Positions 42,133-54,867 of a stretch of DNA of 64,000 bases are shown one piece after another (position 1 is the first letter of the stretch; every line of letters starts with the position of its first letter). The notes beneath the pieces were generated by a model. It had not been told where the DNA came from and did no database searches. It worked only from the letters and a program-made list of their open reading frames with translations. The DNA comes from Ricinus communis (taxonomy: Eukaryota > Streptophyta > Magnoliopsida > Malpighiales > Euphorbiaceae). Both the position numbers and the translations under genes were made by a program. The stretch covers positions 4,286,446 to 4,350,445 of the forward strand of contig NC_063261.1 of the NCBI RefSeq assembly GCF_019578655.1, given 5' to 3'.

Positions 42133-44937
42133 GACTTGGAGTTTTTGCATTGATCCAAAGGATTATTTTAATTGTAAAATTGGTTCTAAGATGAATGATA
42201 AAGTGTTGGAGAATTTGAAGGCTAAGCTTTCAAATGTTCAACTTGCTTTGGTTATTTTCTTGACATGCCTAGTTTTAAGTTTCAACCACAGCTTGTTCAT
42301 TGTTTATTATTGAGGCAATTGGAGCAGCCTAATGTGAATGAGTTATGGATTTCAGTTGCCAGTCGTCGTTTGCGCTTTTCTATTGAAGAATTTGCATTAG
42401 TTACTTATTTATGTTCTGCTGGATAAGTGAATAAATTGTGGTATATAGTCATAATAACACATTAATAAGTAGGTATTTTGTTGGAGTTAATAAAATTAAT
42501 AAGCAATCAGTTGAAGGGTGTTTTATGAGTCAAATGTGGATTTAAAATGAGGATGCTTTAAAGATTACATTATTATATTATTCATGTTTTTCTGTTGTCT
42601 TCTCCTAAAGAAAAATACATCAGTGAAGAAGATTTTGATATTATTAATAGTGAAAAATATAATTCTTACCCTTGGGAGAAAAAGGTCTTTGATGTTACAT
42701 TATATTCTTCAAAGGAAAAAATTAATATTGGGAAGAAAAAAAGATGTAGTAATTTTTATAGATTGATTGGGTTTCCATTAGCATTGCAAGTTTAGTTTTA
42801 TGAGGTTTGCCCAATGTGATTGGAAAGTTGGTTTTGACAAAAGAAGAGTTCAAACAAGTTCCTCGTTTGTTAAGATAGAATTTAGTTTCGTAGCTTACGC
42901 ACAATCAACTTTCAAATGGTTTGTTTGCCCAATCTGACAAAATTATAAGTTGTTCTCTACTTTTTTTGCAACTTTCACTTTTTTATTTTTTTTAGCTGAA
43001 ATTGAAGAATATTAGTCCTACCTCTATTGAAAAGGAGAAGCTGAGATTGAATGGACTTTTTAGTAAAGAAAAAGAGATTGTTGGAGGAGTTGAAGGGAAG
43101 GAGGTTAACGATGATAGGAAATATAATTTTGTTCCTCCTGGTCCTCTAAAATTTGTTGGAGCATCTACCTCCAATCAGCCAAAAGGAAACATATCAGATG
43201 AAATTGTTACATTGAAGCTGTTGAAGGAAGTTTCTTCTAGGCAAAAAAAACTCTACAAATATTTTTCTTCTTTTGAGAAAAAAGTTATTCAAGACTTGTC
43301 TTCTCTTGGTCAAGAGTTCTTTTCTTTTAAATTGTTTGTTGAACTAAAGTTTATTAAAATATATGATGCTTTAACTTCTTTCAGTCTAAATTTCAAACTG
43401 ATGGAGCTGCTAGCTCTGTTTTTTGAGATAAGTAATTTCAGGCATATTTTTATTTTATTTTTATTATTTTATGTATTTTCTATTAAGTAATAGATTGATT
43501 TATTTATTTAATTATGTTACAGTCTGCTAAAAATATTGAAAATGAGATGAATAAGGGTGATATTTTTTTAGTTGTCCTTTTAATATATTTTTTGTTATTA
43601 ATTAATTAATAAAATTTTAATTTTTGTATATTTGTGGTATTCTTTATGTATATTTTTGTTAATTTTTTATATTGGTGGTGATGGAAATGAAAAAGAAAAA
43701 ATTAATATGGAAGATGATGGTGATGAGGAAGTAGATGAAGGAGCTAATGATAAGAAAGATGATGTGATGACGATGATATAATTAATAATGATGAAGATAA
43801 AGGTGATGACGATGGTTATAATAATAAGAGGGATGATGGTGGTGATGATAATAAAAATGTTGATGATGAACATAAAGATGCTAATGATAATGTTAATGAT
43901 AAGAAGATAATATATTATCTGTTTTTTTTATGAAGATTATATACTCTGCCAAAGATAATATTTTCTCTTGAGTTGAATCTTGGAGTTGATTCTATAACTA
44001 AAAAGATTTAGTTTCATTCTTTGAGATACGATGGCTAATTGTTGAGCAATTCTGTAAGTTTTTCTTGTGTTGTTGTTTCTTTTAATTTTACTTTTTTATT
44101 AATCATGTTTGATTTCTTATTTATTTCTTTTTATATTTTGCAGCATATTGATATTATCTTTTATTATTTTAGAAAGAAAGGTAAATTTTCAGAAAGCTGC
44201 CAAATGAAGTTCACTACTATTAATATCTTATTTGATCAAGTTATACAAGATTTGTATGCATCTTTTATGAAGAAATATAACATTTTATCAGTAGTTCAAT
44301 ATAATCATTTGCTGGATGAAAACATTCTAGACAGATGTACGCTTTATAATACTTCTTGGATTGAGGTTGATGACATCTTTTTTTCAATTTTTATGAAGAA
44401 TTTGGATTCTGGGCAGGTTCCATTTTAAGGATAGAGTTTTCTATGTTTATGATTCTTTAAAAAGTTCTCTAAAAGTTATTATGGCATTTGAAATTGTTCA
44501 AGCCTATTCTACATTGTGACTGCATTTCTTTTTTATAAACATGATGTTTATAATAGGGTATATGATATTGGAATGGATGTTGAAAATTATAAGGAGAAAC
44601 CTTTGACTGATCCATTTGAAGTGAAGATGGTTGATAAATTGCCTACACACCTAGATAAGTACGTGTGCTATTTTTACTGACTTCTTTTTTTCTATATTTT
44701 CTTACAGTGATTTTAGTATTTTTATTTGTTATTTGCTAAGTATCTTATTATTGAAAAGGAAATGCCTTATACAAATTTTGATGTGGGAGTTCATCGTAGT
44801 AGGCTAGTTGTTCTTTTGTATACATATGGTAAATAGAAGCAAGATAAAAGTTTCGAAACCGATGTTGAAGTTCCTAGAAGAAATATTAGAGTGGATGATG
44901 CTAAGATAAGAAAAGAAAAAAGGAATGTTGATGCTTA
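42133..44937 (+). pseudogene. DUF1985 plus Ulp1 (C48) protease gene of a MULE, decayed
   Basis: After a splice-acceptor-like sequence, 42133-42830 reads PSFKFQPQLVHCLLLRQLEQ, LRFSIEEFALVTYL and YNSYPWEKKVFDVTLYS, the DUF1985 pattern. A lysine-rich linker follows (open 43002-43490), then an acidic gatgat-rich region (43676-43910). From 44140 to 44930, HIDIIFYYFRKKGKF, VFYVYDSL and KPLTDPFEVKMVDKLP match the Ulp1-like cysteine protease domain of plant MULE-borne genes. Stops (for example a TAG within the DUF1985 end near 42795) and shifts show it is dead. Such genes are known in MULEs of the Kaonashi type. Catalytic Cys is not visible. Element H2 inserted right at its 3' end. Confidence 0.75.
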
Positions 44938-44938
44938 G

Positions 44939-45849
44939 CGTTTACACTCAAAATATTATTTTGGCCCAGGCCCACTAAATTCGACATATTTTCAAACACT
45001 AACTCCATTTATATAATACTTATGCAGTCCAATTATTGCATAACTGAAATAGTTGAGGCAGTATAGTATAATGATTATTTTAGTGACTCAAATAGTCGAG
45101 ATAGTGCAGTATAATGATTATCTTACTGGCTCAAATACTTGAGGCGGTTCAATAATTATTTCATTGACTCAAGTTCTTGGATATTGCAATATAATAATTA
45201 TTTTACTGACTCAAATAGTTGAGGCAGTGCAGTCTAAATAATTATTGCACTGACTTAGCTAGTTAAGGCAATATAGTCTAATAATTATTTCACAAATTTA
45301 ACTATTTGAGACGATGAAGTTATTATTTTGCTGACTCAAATATCCAAGATGGTGTAGAGAAGAACCATTATGCATGAATGTTGTTGAGTCCCCAGTATTT
45401 ATTTCACTAACTTAACTATTTGAGGCAGTACAGTAATTATTTCACTCAATCGGATAGTTGAGACAGTGCAGTAATCTTTTTAAATACCTAAGGCGTGCAA
45501 TTAAGAACCTTAATTCCCTTAGCTTAGATTTGTTTTAGTATTCATAAACACTAGTTTCTCAGTTTAATTTCTTCAGCTTTAAATTTTATTAGTCTTATTT
45601 TCTCAGCTTTTAATTGCAGTCTTTTATCATAAAACAGTTATTTTACTTAGATTTAACGAAGCTTTTAGGAGGAGAGTTAAGAATTCAGAAAATTTTTAAG
45701 TCCCTCAAGTCCTTTCATACAATCATTATGATAGAAGTTAGATCCGAACAATCACTTTATTTTTTATTAAACACTTTAATTTTAAGATAATTCGCTTATG
45801 GCGTGCTCGAAACACTAGCGCACATGAAGGGCTAAATATTGTGCGAACA
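44939..45849 (+). repeat. H2 5' LTR, shorter copy
   Basis: 911 bp. Contains a hairpin-type tandem repeat (about 45040-45480). Compared with the 3' LTR it lacks about 450 bp between the tandem repeat and ttaattcccttagctta. Confidence 0.85.
45040..45480. repeat. Tandem repeat in H2 5' LTR
   Basis: Degenerate units of roughly 45-60 bp, each with ACTGACTCAAATAGTTGAGG followed by cagtgcaatataataattat. CTCAA-ATAG-TTGAG is a perfect small hairpin repeated about eight times. Confidence 0.8.
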
Positions 45850-45858
45850 ATATATTTT

Positions 45859-45876
45859 TTGGCATGCTCAGTGGGA
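45859..45876 (+). other. H2 primer binding site, tRNA not identified
   Basis: TTGGCATGCTCAGTGGGA starts nine bases after the LTR and resembles the TTGGCACGCCCAGTGGGA site of many plant Ty3/gypsy elements. Confidence 0.6.
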
Positions 45877-45879
45877 CAC

Positions 45880-47395
45880 ATCTCGGTGAGATGCCGCCAA
45901 AGACTCATAGTTTATTGAAAAAAAGAGATTGTCAGGTCTTTGGATGCGGATGATGCCGCTAAAGCTGTACGGCATGGTATTCACGTTCCATAAGTGGTGG
46001 AACAAATTAAAAGACAGATCGAGGAGAAAGCATCTTCTCAAATGCCTCATACTCAAGGTGAGGCAATGCCACAACTCCCAACAGGTCTTGTTGTTGGGAT
46101 AACATGTAACTCCAAGATCCTCATGTGTCTAGATTTCATGACTGAAAGAATTTCTATAGAATATGAAATGAAGAAGTAAGGAGAGAGAAAGATAGTTAGA
46201 AGAGTATAGTAGAAGAGTTGAGAAAAACTTAAGGTACTGGTTGATGCTCAACGAGAAGGCCTTAACTCATACCTTGAGAAAAATCATCAAATAACTATTC
46301 TAACTGAAAAGTTATTGCATTGCATGTATGAGATTTCTATCCTAAATCAAAAGGAGGTTGTTTCTAGGCCTGCTCGCTAGGTGGTTGAGGAGCTTAGGGG
46401 ACAATCTTCAAGGGATTCCTATAAGATCAATGCACCACAATGTTTACAGAATGAAGAAAGATATCAGCCTCCTCATATGAGGGAAGAGAATCATGAACCT
46501 GCAAAGGTTCCACAACCCAATGACCGCTAAAATGGCAAGCCTATGCTTCCTTAAATTCCATGGAACTATAAATCATGTTGCTCAACCTTATCTCTATGAG
46601 GTAGAGATGTGTCCTTAAGGAGTCCCTCATGGAACCATTCTTGAAAATGGATTTCAGCGAGGAAATATTCCTCATATGTAGAATCCACATATCAATTGAT
46701 GTAAAGGCTGTGAGAGAGGTAGTACAAGAACTGCATGGATCTAGCCTACATCAAGTTGGCCATTTGGCTTTTCATAAGCCTTACCATGATTATATCGATA
46801 GGAATAATCCTTATTTAAAGGGTTATCTTGTCCTTGAGTTTTCATTATTTTTAGGAGAAGGTGGGCAATCTCCCTTAGAGCATATTACCAAGTTCACCAT
46901 TTAATGTGGGGAATTGGTGAACTATGACAATTTTGCTAATTTTAAGTTGAGGCAGTTTCCAAACTCGCTTACTGGAACAAACTTCACTTGGTATTCTATC
47001 CTCCCGAGGAACTCGATTTTACCTGGAACAAGATGGAAAGACAATTTCATACTTAGTTCTTTAGGGCTGAACCTGAATTATGTATTGCAGAACTTTCTAG
47101 GGTCACTTAAAGGCCTAAGGAGACAGCTAACTTATTCATAACATGATCACGGTTAAAGAAAATCTAAAACTGTTGCAAAATATTCTTGCCTAAGAACGAG
47201 TATGTTAAGATAGCGCAAAGGGGTATTGACATAGAGTTGAGGAAAAATATTCAAGGCATGGACTTCAAATTTTTTTATGAATTAGCTGCTAAAGTTTCAA
47301 AGTATGATGAACTTTTAAGATAAGAGAATCAAAAAATAAAAATGGCTATTGGGACATATTTTCAAGAGGTGAACACGCATGACAGGGTAGTAGTT
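45880..47395 (+). pseudogene. H2 gag, first copy
   Basis: After an N-terminal part (SLDADDAAKAVRHGIHVP), frames read FHKPYHDYIDRNNPYLKGYL, GEGGQSPLEHITKFTI, LRQFPNSLTGTNFTWYSILP and then pieces matching the RMRN...LPETEYVKMAQRG segment. This is the Retrotrans_gag pattern of a widespread plant Ty3/gypsy gag. Several stops and shifts break it. A second copy of the same gag follows directly. Confidence 0.75.
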
Positions 47396-48485
47396 GACAT
47401 CAACTCATACCATGAGAATAATTGTCAAATAATTAGTCTGACTGAAAAGTTATTACATCGCATGCATGAGATTTCTATCCGGAATCAAGAGGAGGTCGTT
47501 TTTAAGCCTACTCGCTAGGTGGTTGAGGAGCTTAGGGGACAATCCTCAAGGGATTCCCATGAGATCAATACACCACAAGATTTACATAATGAAGAAAGAT
47601 ATCAACCTCCTCATAGAAAAGAAGAGAATCATGGACCTCCTAGGGTTCCACAACCCAATGGCCGCCAAAATGGCAGGCCTATGATTCCTCAATAATTCCA
47701 TGGAACTACGAATCATGTTGCTCAACCTTATCTTTTTGAGGCAGAGATTTTTCCTCAATGAGTCCCTTAGGGTACCGTTCTTGGAAATGGATTTCAACGA
47801 GAAAATATTCCTCACATGCAAAATACAAATATCAACATTGATTTAATGGCTGTGAGGGAGGTAGTACAAGAATTGTATAGACCTGGCCTAAGTTAAGTTG
47901 GCCATCTAGAATTTCACAAACCTTACCTTGATTATATCGATAGAGATAATCCTTACCTAAGGGGTTATCGTGTCCTTAAGTTCACTATCTTCAAGAGAAG
48001 GTGGCAATTTACCTTAGAGCATATTCCCAAGTTCCCCATTTAATATGGGAAATTGGCAAACTCTGATAATTTTGCTAATTTTAAGTTGAGGCAGAATGCC
48101 ACCCTCTCGAGGAACTCGATTTTTACCTGGCAAGAGATAAAAAGACAATTTCATACTCAGTTATTTAAGGCTGAACCTGAAGTATGTATTATGGAATTGT
48201 CTAGGGTGACTCAAAGGCCTGGGGAGACATTGACTTATTCATAGCATGGTTCAAGAAAATACGAAACTGTTGCAAAATATTCCTGCCTGAGAATGAGTAT
48301 GTCAAGATGGTGCAGAGGGATCTTAACATAGAGTTAAGAAAAAAAAAAATTTCAAGGCATGAAATTCATAGATTTTTATGAATTAGCTACTAAAGATTCA
48401 AAGTATGAGAAATTGTTGAGAGAAGAGAATCAAAAAAAGAAGAGCAGCTTTTGGGACATATATTCAAAAGGTGAACGTGCATGAT
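47396..48485 (+). pseudogene. H2 gag, second tandem copy
   Basis: Repeats 46255-47390 at an offset of about 1,139 bp with notable divergence. Clear parts are QPGPETLTYS-like PGETLTYS, AELSRVTQRPGE-type ELSRVTQRPGETLTYS and FYELATKDSKYEKLLREENQ. It leads straight into the zinc-knuckle region, so it is the copy in the original position relative to protease. No intact frame. Confidence 0.75.
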
Positions 48486-49124
48486 GTGGCAAAGTGACAC
48501 TAATACATCAAGATCATGTGTTTGTTCGCTACTTATTAAAAAGACATTATATATATGGAAGAAAACACAAGCCAAAAATTCAGCCCTAGTTTACCTTTAA
48601 TGTTAGGAAGACAAAGGGAATCTTTGATTTTTTCCTCAAGGAGAAGTTCATCATTGGCCAGCAGACTATAAAATTCCTTTTAAAGAGGATATCAAGGGAA
48701 AAGAGTACTGCAAATTTTACAACTCTTGGAATCATTCAACCAATGCTTGTTGGAGCTTTAAAAATGCAATACAAGACCAAATCAATAAGGGTGCCCTGAA
48801 GTTCCTAGAGAGAAAGGAATCAAACCTGATCGATGAGACCATTTCCCTCATGTAGCTACAATTAATACTGTTTCTTTTGAGTTGAGAACTCTTCTCAATA
48901 AAAAGAGGGCATTGGATTCAAAAGCTAAAGGAGTATACTCTGGAGAAGTGTATCACAAGGTATGGGTTTCAAAAAGTGTTTTGATTCAGGCAAAACAAGA
49001 ATAAATAAGGAGCAATCCAGCAAAAAATAACTTATTACTAGAGAACTAGTGGCAAATACATAAAGGAAGCAACATAGATTTGTGGTGCCACCATATGTGG
49101 AACCTAGTTCACAATGGTATGTTG
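48486..49124 (+). pseudogene. H2 gag C-terminus with zinc-knuckle-like segment
   Basis: YCKFYNSWNHSTNACW (about 48710-48757) is the C-x2-(Y)-x-HxxxxC type segment of this gag family, followed by NAIQDQINKGALKFLERKES. The C-x-H-x-C spacing is kept although the second Cys is replaced. Cut on the right by element C; resumes at 57515. Confidence 0.65.
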
Positions 49125-49129
49125 TTCGC

Positions 49130-50587
49130 TGATAGGTTGCTACTCGTGTTAGCTACAATCTAAGGCAGTGTACCTATCGATGCAGTCTAGCACTAATGGC
49201 GAGTATCAAGGTCGTATTCCTCGGGAAAGCGAAAGCCCAGAGTTACTCCTTTGTTCTTTGTTATATTAACCTAAAATGGATGATGAATAAATTCTAAACT
49301 AACTATTAACTACGAGCTAAGTTCTAAGGGAGATGCAGGAGTAATTGATAAGTGAAATAATCAAGACAAGAAGACAAACCCAAAGGGAATCTAAACTAGT
49401 TGGCAATCAAACAAAAGATAAAGGATCGGTGAGTCTAATTATGCTACCCGTGGATGAATTCTTAACCGAATTCGGTTTCTCTCTCGAGATAACCGAATTC
49501 CTAAACCTAATAACCTAAAGTTGGAATCTCTTCCTAACGATTGATTCTTAAATTAGCATTAAGCTTTAATCCGCCTCTACTAAGCTTTGTTAATTCTTAA
49601 TCCGGCTAGTTAATTATCCTTATCTCTAAGCGATTATTAACCAGTTCTTGTTATTCAAAATTTCAATTGCCAAACGGATTTCTCAATCTCATAAAACAAT
49701 CTAAACATCACAATTCACAGCGTCTCATGAATAATGCATAATCTTATTAATACTGAAAACAAGAAGAATACAAAACCAATTCGAACAATCCAACAATATA
49801 ATATCAAGCCAACATAGTAAAGAAATCCCAATGGATTAAATCAATCTAGCTAATCATGTTCATTCTCAAAATATACAAGAATTCAATTACAACAATAAGC
49901 AAAGGTAGAGAAAACCCGATTACACCCTTGGATGAGAGTAAACAGCCCCAAATCCTTCTGCTCCAATTGAATCGATTCTTGTTCCTCTTGCTCGATTTGA
50001 AAATCAATCAACGAACCTCGCCTAATATTCGATCCTTCAAGGAAATCCGATTGAAACCTTGATCCAAGTCTCCTTTTCCCTTGGTCTCAGCTCAGAAAAC
50101 CCTTAGGGAGAGAAAAATTAGGGTTTTGGGACGTTCTAACCCTAGCCTCCTCTTTTTCTCTTCTTTTAATTAATATCCCTTGTTGCCTCCAAAACGGCCG
50201 TGTTCCTGGCTGTGTTCTCAACACGGGATGGTGTTCCTGGCCGTGTTACTCTCTGTGGTCGTGCTCCCTAAAATCTACTTCTTCTTTGATGTCCAACACG
50301 GCCGTGTTTGTCCCCGTGTTGGTAACACGGCCCATGCTGTAGTGTTGAGAACCGGCCGGTGTTGAGATCAACACGGCCATGTTCGGCTTCCTTATGCTCA
50401 TACTTAGCTCGTTTGGCTTTGACGTCCAATTATGCTCCAATTCTTTCCTTTTCATCCTTTGACCTCTTTTGGACCTAATGCACACAAACATATGTATAAG
50501 GTGAGTGTTGAGACCAATTCACATCCAAATGTCCATAAAATCAATCTTAAAAAACCCCATTTAGATGTGTGTATTTTACGCACATCA
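49130..50587 (-). repeat. Element C 3' LTR
   Basis: 1,458 bp. Array of AACACGGCC/CCGTGTT words at about 50185-50395. One base differs from the 5' LTR in the terminal motif (aacctatca against aacccatca). Confidence 0.92.
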
Positions 50588-50602
50588 AATAACCCCATAC
50601 TT
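50588..50602 (-). other. Element C polypurine tract
   Basis: Minus strand AAGTATGGGGTTATT precedes the LTR. Confidence 0.65.
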
Positions 50603-51860
50603 AGCTCATTGCTTGTCCTCGAAGCAATCAAAAGTAAAATAAGGAAAATAAACCACTAAGGAACAATACTTAAACCGAGGACAAGCTAGAGAGCTCCTAC
50701 ACATATCCTTAACAAGCGTAAGTCAAACAAAAGAAAAGAAGCAATCAATTCAAGTATCACAACCAAGATGCCAATAATTCACACAATCATCTCAAGAAAA
50801 TTATTCGGAACCATCTCCTCACCAGATTCACTCTAAATCACTCAAAGTGTTTAAAGGGTAGTGTTTAATCGCTCAATGCATCAACTACTGCCTTACTTAC
50901 TATATGCTTGCTCTTAAATCCTACTCCTACCACTTATGGAGAGTCAACAACCATGTCAAGAGGTCTTTATAAAGGTTGTAATGGGGATTAGGTAAGGGTA
51001 GGTAAATTTGGTCAGAGTTGAACCTATGGTGTTCTGCAATGACATACATGACATGCACACAAGTCACAATAATCACAAGGGGTAAACGATGGATAGTAGT
51101 CCAAGGTGGGAAATAGGAATCAAGTCAAAATGTTTAGCTCACTTTCTTTCTTTTCATCACCTTTCCCTCTTATTCTTTTTTTTTTTTTGAATAATGCATA
51201 AGGGAAAACATTTACATAATAGAGTGAATTTCTTTTTGGATTGAAGTAAGCTGCTACAAGATTCTAAAGCTATTCCCAAGATAAAAGTTCCCAATAAAAA
51301 CAACTCATGTGCAAAATCATAACCCAAAGCAGAATAAAACTAAGTGGTAATATATTATGATAAAAAAATAGTGAAAGAAAGGATTATCTACAGAATCAAT
51401 AAACGAATGAAGGCTATTTGGCTAGAATGAAAAACCTAAGTGCCTCTATCATACCAAAGTGTTAAACTCTCCTTGTGGCCCTCATAAGCATTACCGAGCA
51501 AGTTCTAAAAGTAAAAGCGATGAATTGGCACTCTCAACAAGAAATAAATAAAAGCATATAACGTGTATGCTTACAATTTAGGCTCAATTTCTGACAAGTG
51601 TGCTTTTTGAGTAGGTTCCAAATAAAAATCATCAAAACAGAATTAAATAAACCAAAGCAACTTAGTGCAAAACTCAAACTAATTATCTTACATTCTTCCG
51701 CAAGACTCAACACTATCGGTTTTACCCGATCACATGGACATAAACAGGATTTCAAAAGCAAGTCAACAGTAAGATCATCGAAACAAGGTGAACATTTTTC
51801 AAAATTTTACAAAATATTGCACAAAGAATAAATAAATAACTAAGATGGGATAAATATCAC
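50603..51860 (-). other. Non-coding 3' region of element C
   Basis: Collinear with 10101-11336 of A with few differences apart from a homopolymer-rich indel near 51175-51235. No gene. Confidence 0.65.
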
Positions 51861-51890
51861 CCACCCCACACTTGAAGGACACACTGTCCT
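51861..51890 (-). promoter_or_regulatory. Internal polypurine-like motif (C)
   Basis: Minus strand GACAGTGTGTCCTTCAAGTG followed by TGGGGTGG, identical to A. Confidence 0.5.
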
Positions 51891-51949
51891 CAGTGTATAA
51901 AATATATGAAATGAAAAAGGAAAAAGAAACTAATACTGCCCTGATTATG

Positions 51950-53483
51950 GCTCCGGAGTGAAAAGAGGTGCATCAGCATATCGTGGTTGGTCATGGTGGA
52001 GGAGTGGTTGCTCTTTGAGGATTGGAAGTAGTGTCACATGCAGGAGCTGGTGGATCAGCAGGAGCAGCGTCAATAGGAGGCTCGTCAGGCTGCTGTGTTG
52101 AAAGGTGCTCGGTCGGAGAGGGAGGGCCGAGCTAGATCATCCGCTAGAGGGATGTCAAAATGGCTCGCTCTGGGGCAAGCTCTGTGGACGGTGCAAAGTC
52201 TGTAGCAAAAATATCATCGAACATGTCATTGGCCATAGAGGCCTCTAACCTACCTCCCTGCTTTCAATCAGGGCTTGAAGCATAGCCCTCGCCTCTCAAA
52301 CTGAGCCATCATCCCGGCTTTGAAACTCGACTGTGTTGTAAAAGGTCCTGTTGAAAAGCCTCTTATCGAATGAAATCGCTGCCGCTCATCCGCCAACCTC
52401 TGCACTCTAAGCCGCAGCTCTAAACTCAATTGGGAGACTTCTAAAGCAATTTGAAGACCCGGAAGGAGGCTGAAGTAGGCAGTGCGGAGGAAGACTTCGG
52501 AATATCGGGAAGAAGGTGGGACATCCTGTACCATGGGCTCGTGGGGCGGTCGGCTCCTCTCCGAGTCTTTGCCAAGAGAGCATTCCTCGGTCTATACTCG
52601 GTCCTAGCGGACCACACGAGTCACCATCCCCATACTAAACATCCGGGGAAGTCCCAGCGTTTTCATCACCCCCGGCTCAAATGTGGTATCGCTTCCTCCA
52701 AAACTCCTAAGCTCCTAGCCGGTCGAGTAATGTAAGTCCCAAACAGGAAAAATACCTTCTTTGAGTTGTTGCGGAAGGCAGTCTGTCCGGCCAATAAGTA
52801 CCCCATGTCGGCGGTGGTCATCTTGTAAAGTATAAACAGTGCAGGTGGGTAACTACACCACCACTATCTCCCCTGCCGATGGTCCTAGCCGAATGCATGC
52901 TAGTACTGCATGATCCCTCGAGGCAAGTTAGGCGCCTTGGGTGTAACCCTCGGTGTCATCAAATCTCAGCCCACATCTGCGGATATGACACACCGTGTGT
53001 ATACGACTATAAACCTCTCCGGTTGCATCCTCCTCGGTCCACAAGCCTAAGTGTACCCCAATGTACACTCATCGTGAAAGTCCGCCTTGCTAGTGCAGGC
53101 CCGATCGCATCCGGTTGTTGGAAGTCCATGGCGGCTTTGCGAGAAAGAAAGTCTTGGCAAACTCCACGGTCAACTCCCTATATGTTGGTTCAACAATGTC
53201 AAAGAAATGTTGAAATGGGGGTGTCTCAAGATATCGGTGGACTGCACTGCAAGTCCGACGGTCTCGATCTTGGCCGATCTATCCTATCGCCCTTTCCCAA
53301 ATCTTTGTGCCTCATCGATTGAGATCTCTCGCTCAAAGGTGGGCCGCCCTTGGAAAAGTAGGAATCGATGGCTGCGGTGGTCTAATTTGGCCCCGAACTA
53401 GTCGGTGCGGCCTGATGATAGAGAGGAAGAGAAACCATCGGTCGCCTCCTCTTGTAAACTCCCGATCCTCGTCCGGTGGACAT
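51950..53483 (-). pseudogene. ATHILA ORF-1-like protein, decayed (C)
   Basis: Starts with ATG at 53483 in the same context as in A and gives the same basic, serine-rich head. It is broken by many single-base gains and losses relative to A over 52100-53400. Only short matches such as LELRLRVQRLADERQRF remain in one frame. The open frames seen on the plus strand across this region are antisense and have no family support. Confidence 0.65.
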
Positions 53484-54131
53484 GGTACACCGAAAAGGAA
53501 ACTTTTAGTACTAAGGATCAACAAAATTCGGCGTATAACGGCATAAAATGGATAAACCAAATGATTTAACTTGATAAAATCAAACTGCTCAATGTCCTGC
53601 AAAGAAAATTTAATCCACAACACTGCCAACCGATGCTAACCAATTAAATTTGCAATTCATCCATATGGAGTTTACTTCGCCATAATCCATCACAAGGCAA
53701 ACCAACATGCTAATGTAAAAGCAGACACAACGGTGATTTATACATGGCGAGCTGTTGTTTAGCGACCGACAATAATAATAAAGAGAAAAATAAGGAATTA
53801 ATCACAATCATAAATAATGGTAGAAAAGAAAAACGGAAAATATAAGCAAGTTAAGTATATAAACTATATTAAAGAAAATAAAAGAAAATTAAGCACAAAT
53901 ATGAATGTAAATGCATACACCAAATAATAAAATAAGGAAATAAAAAAAAAATTGAAACACAAAATTCCAACACAAAGAAAATATAAATTCGAACTAATAT
54001 CAAAATAAAATAATGAAAAATGAAGTTGGAGGGTACTTACTTGACAAATGCAATATCCAAAGCCTTCGAAATGAGAAATAAGATGTGAGAGAGTAAGGGA
54101 TGGGGGAGAGCAAAATTTTTTTGAATGAACT

Positions 54132-54420
54132 GGTATATATATAGGCAAGTGTGCGGAACACGCCCGTGTTCGACAACATGGGCCATGTTCATGAACACGG
54201 TATGGATATCGGGCCGTGTTAAGCGAATAAAAACGTGCTGACTTACCACTTCTCAGAACACGCCCGTGTTATGGACACGGTCTTTGACACGGGAACGTGT
54301 TGTGGACACGGCAGGGCATAAATGCCCGTGTTAACTTCTGTGAACGTGTTCAGCTTAGTTTTTTTTTTCAATCAGAACACGAGCCGTGTTAACGAACACG
54401 GTATTGAACACGCCCGTGTT
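54132..54420 (-). promoter_or_regulatory. Internal palindrome array with TATA box (C)
   Basis: GAACACGCCCGTGTTCG, AACACGGTA and similar words crowd 54155-54420. On the minus strand they are followed by CCTATATATATACC (54132-54145). Same place as in A (7505-7795). 53484-54130 is AT-rich leader. Confidence 0.6.
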
Positions 54421-54550
54421 GATCTCCAGATAATGCAAAAGTTGCGATTCTCAGCACTTTCTCACTCTTTCTCACCTGCAAAACCAATAAATCCTCAACT
54501 CATACACTCAACATAAATAAAACTTAACAAAAACCAACTATAAAACCTAA

Positions 54551-54775
54551 TCAACTAAGTTCACAATGCAAGGGTAAAGTATTCAAATTGAAAAATAAAA
54601 TTTGGGGTGCCTCCCAAAAGTGCTTCTTTTTGATGTGATGAGTCTTCTTAGCTGGGCTCATGGTGAAAAGCAAACGGTGGGGATTGGCGACCATCCATCC
54701 TTCTTCCAAGCAAATGGCTTCAAATATCCGCTTAGAGGGATAATCGTCAACTTCCTCTTCCCGTGAGTCAAGCAA
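54551..54775 (-). pseudogene. Short post-pol ORF (C)
   Basis: 74 codons, nearly identical to the C-terminal 73 residues of the ORF at 7114-7386 in A (KRIFEAICLEEGWMVANP, HFWEAPQILFFNL). Its DNA includes the conserved AGTGCTTTTGGGAGGCACCC. The upstream half differs by indels. Function unknown; likely a relic of the pol end. Confidence 0.45.
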
Positions 54776-54867
54776 GTTGCCCGATTATGATGGGCAAAAC
54801 TCGCTCCTCATATATTTGCACGTAGTCATGATGCTCTAGGGGCTCTTCCAATTTGAAAGCTAGAGTT

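Noticed and set aside
43667..43873. Isoleucine-rich minus-strand ORF
   Set aside because: Antisense reading of the gatgat-rich acidic stretch in the Ulp1 gene.
45040..45480. CRISPR-like array
   Set aside because: Units are adjacent and degenerate without unique spacers, lie inside a plant LTR and are repeated in the partner LTR.
52879..53546. Overlapping plus-strand ORFs of 80-147 codons
   Set aside because: They lie antisense to the decayed ATHILA-like ORF of element C, have no counterparts in A or B, and no family resemblance.
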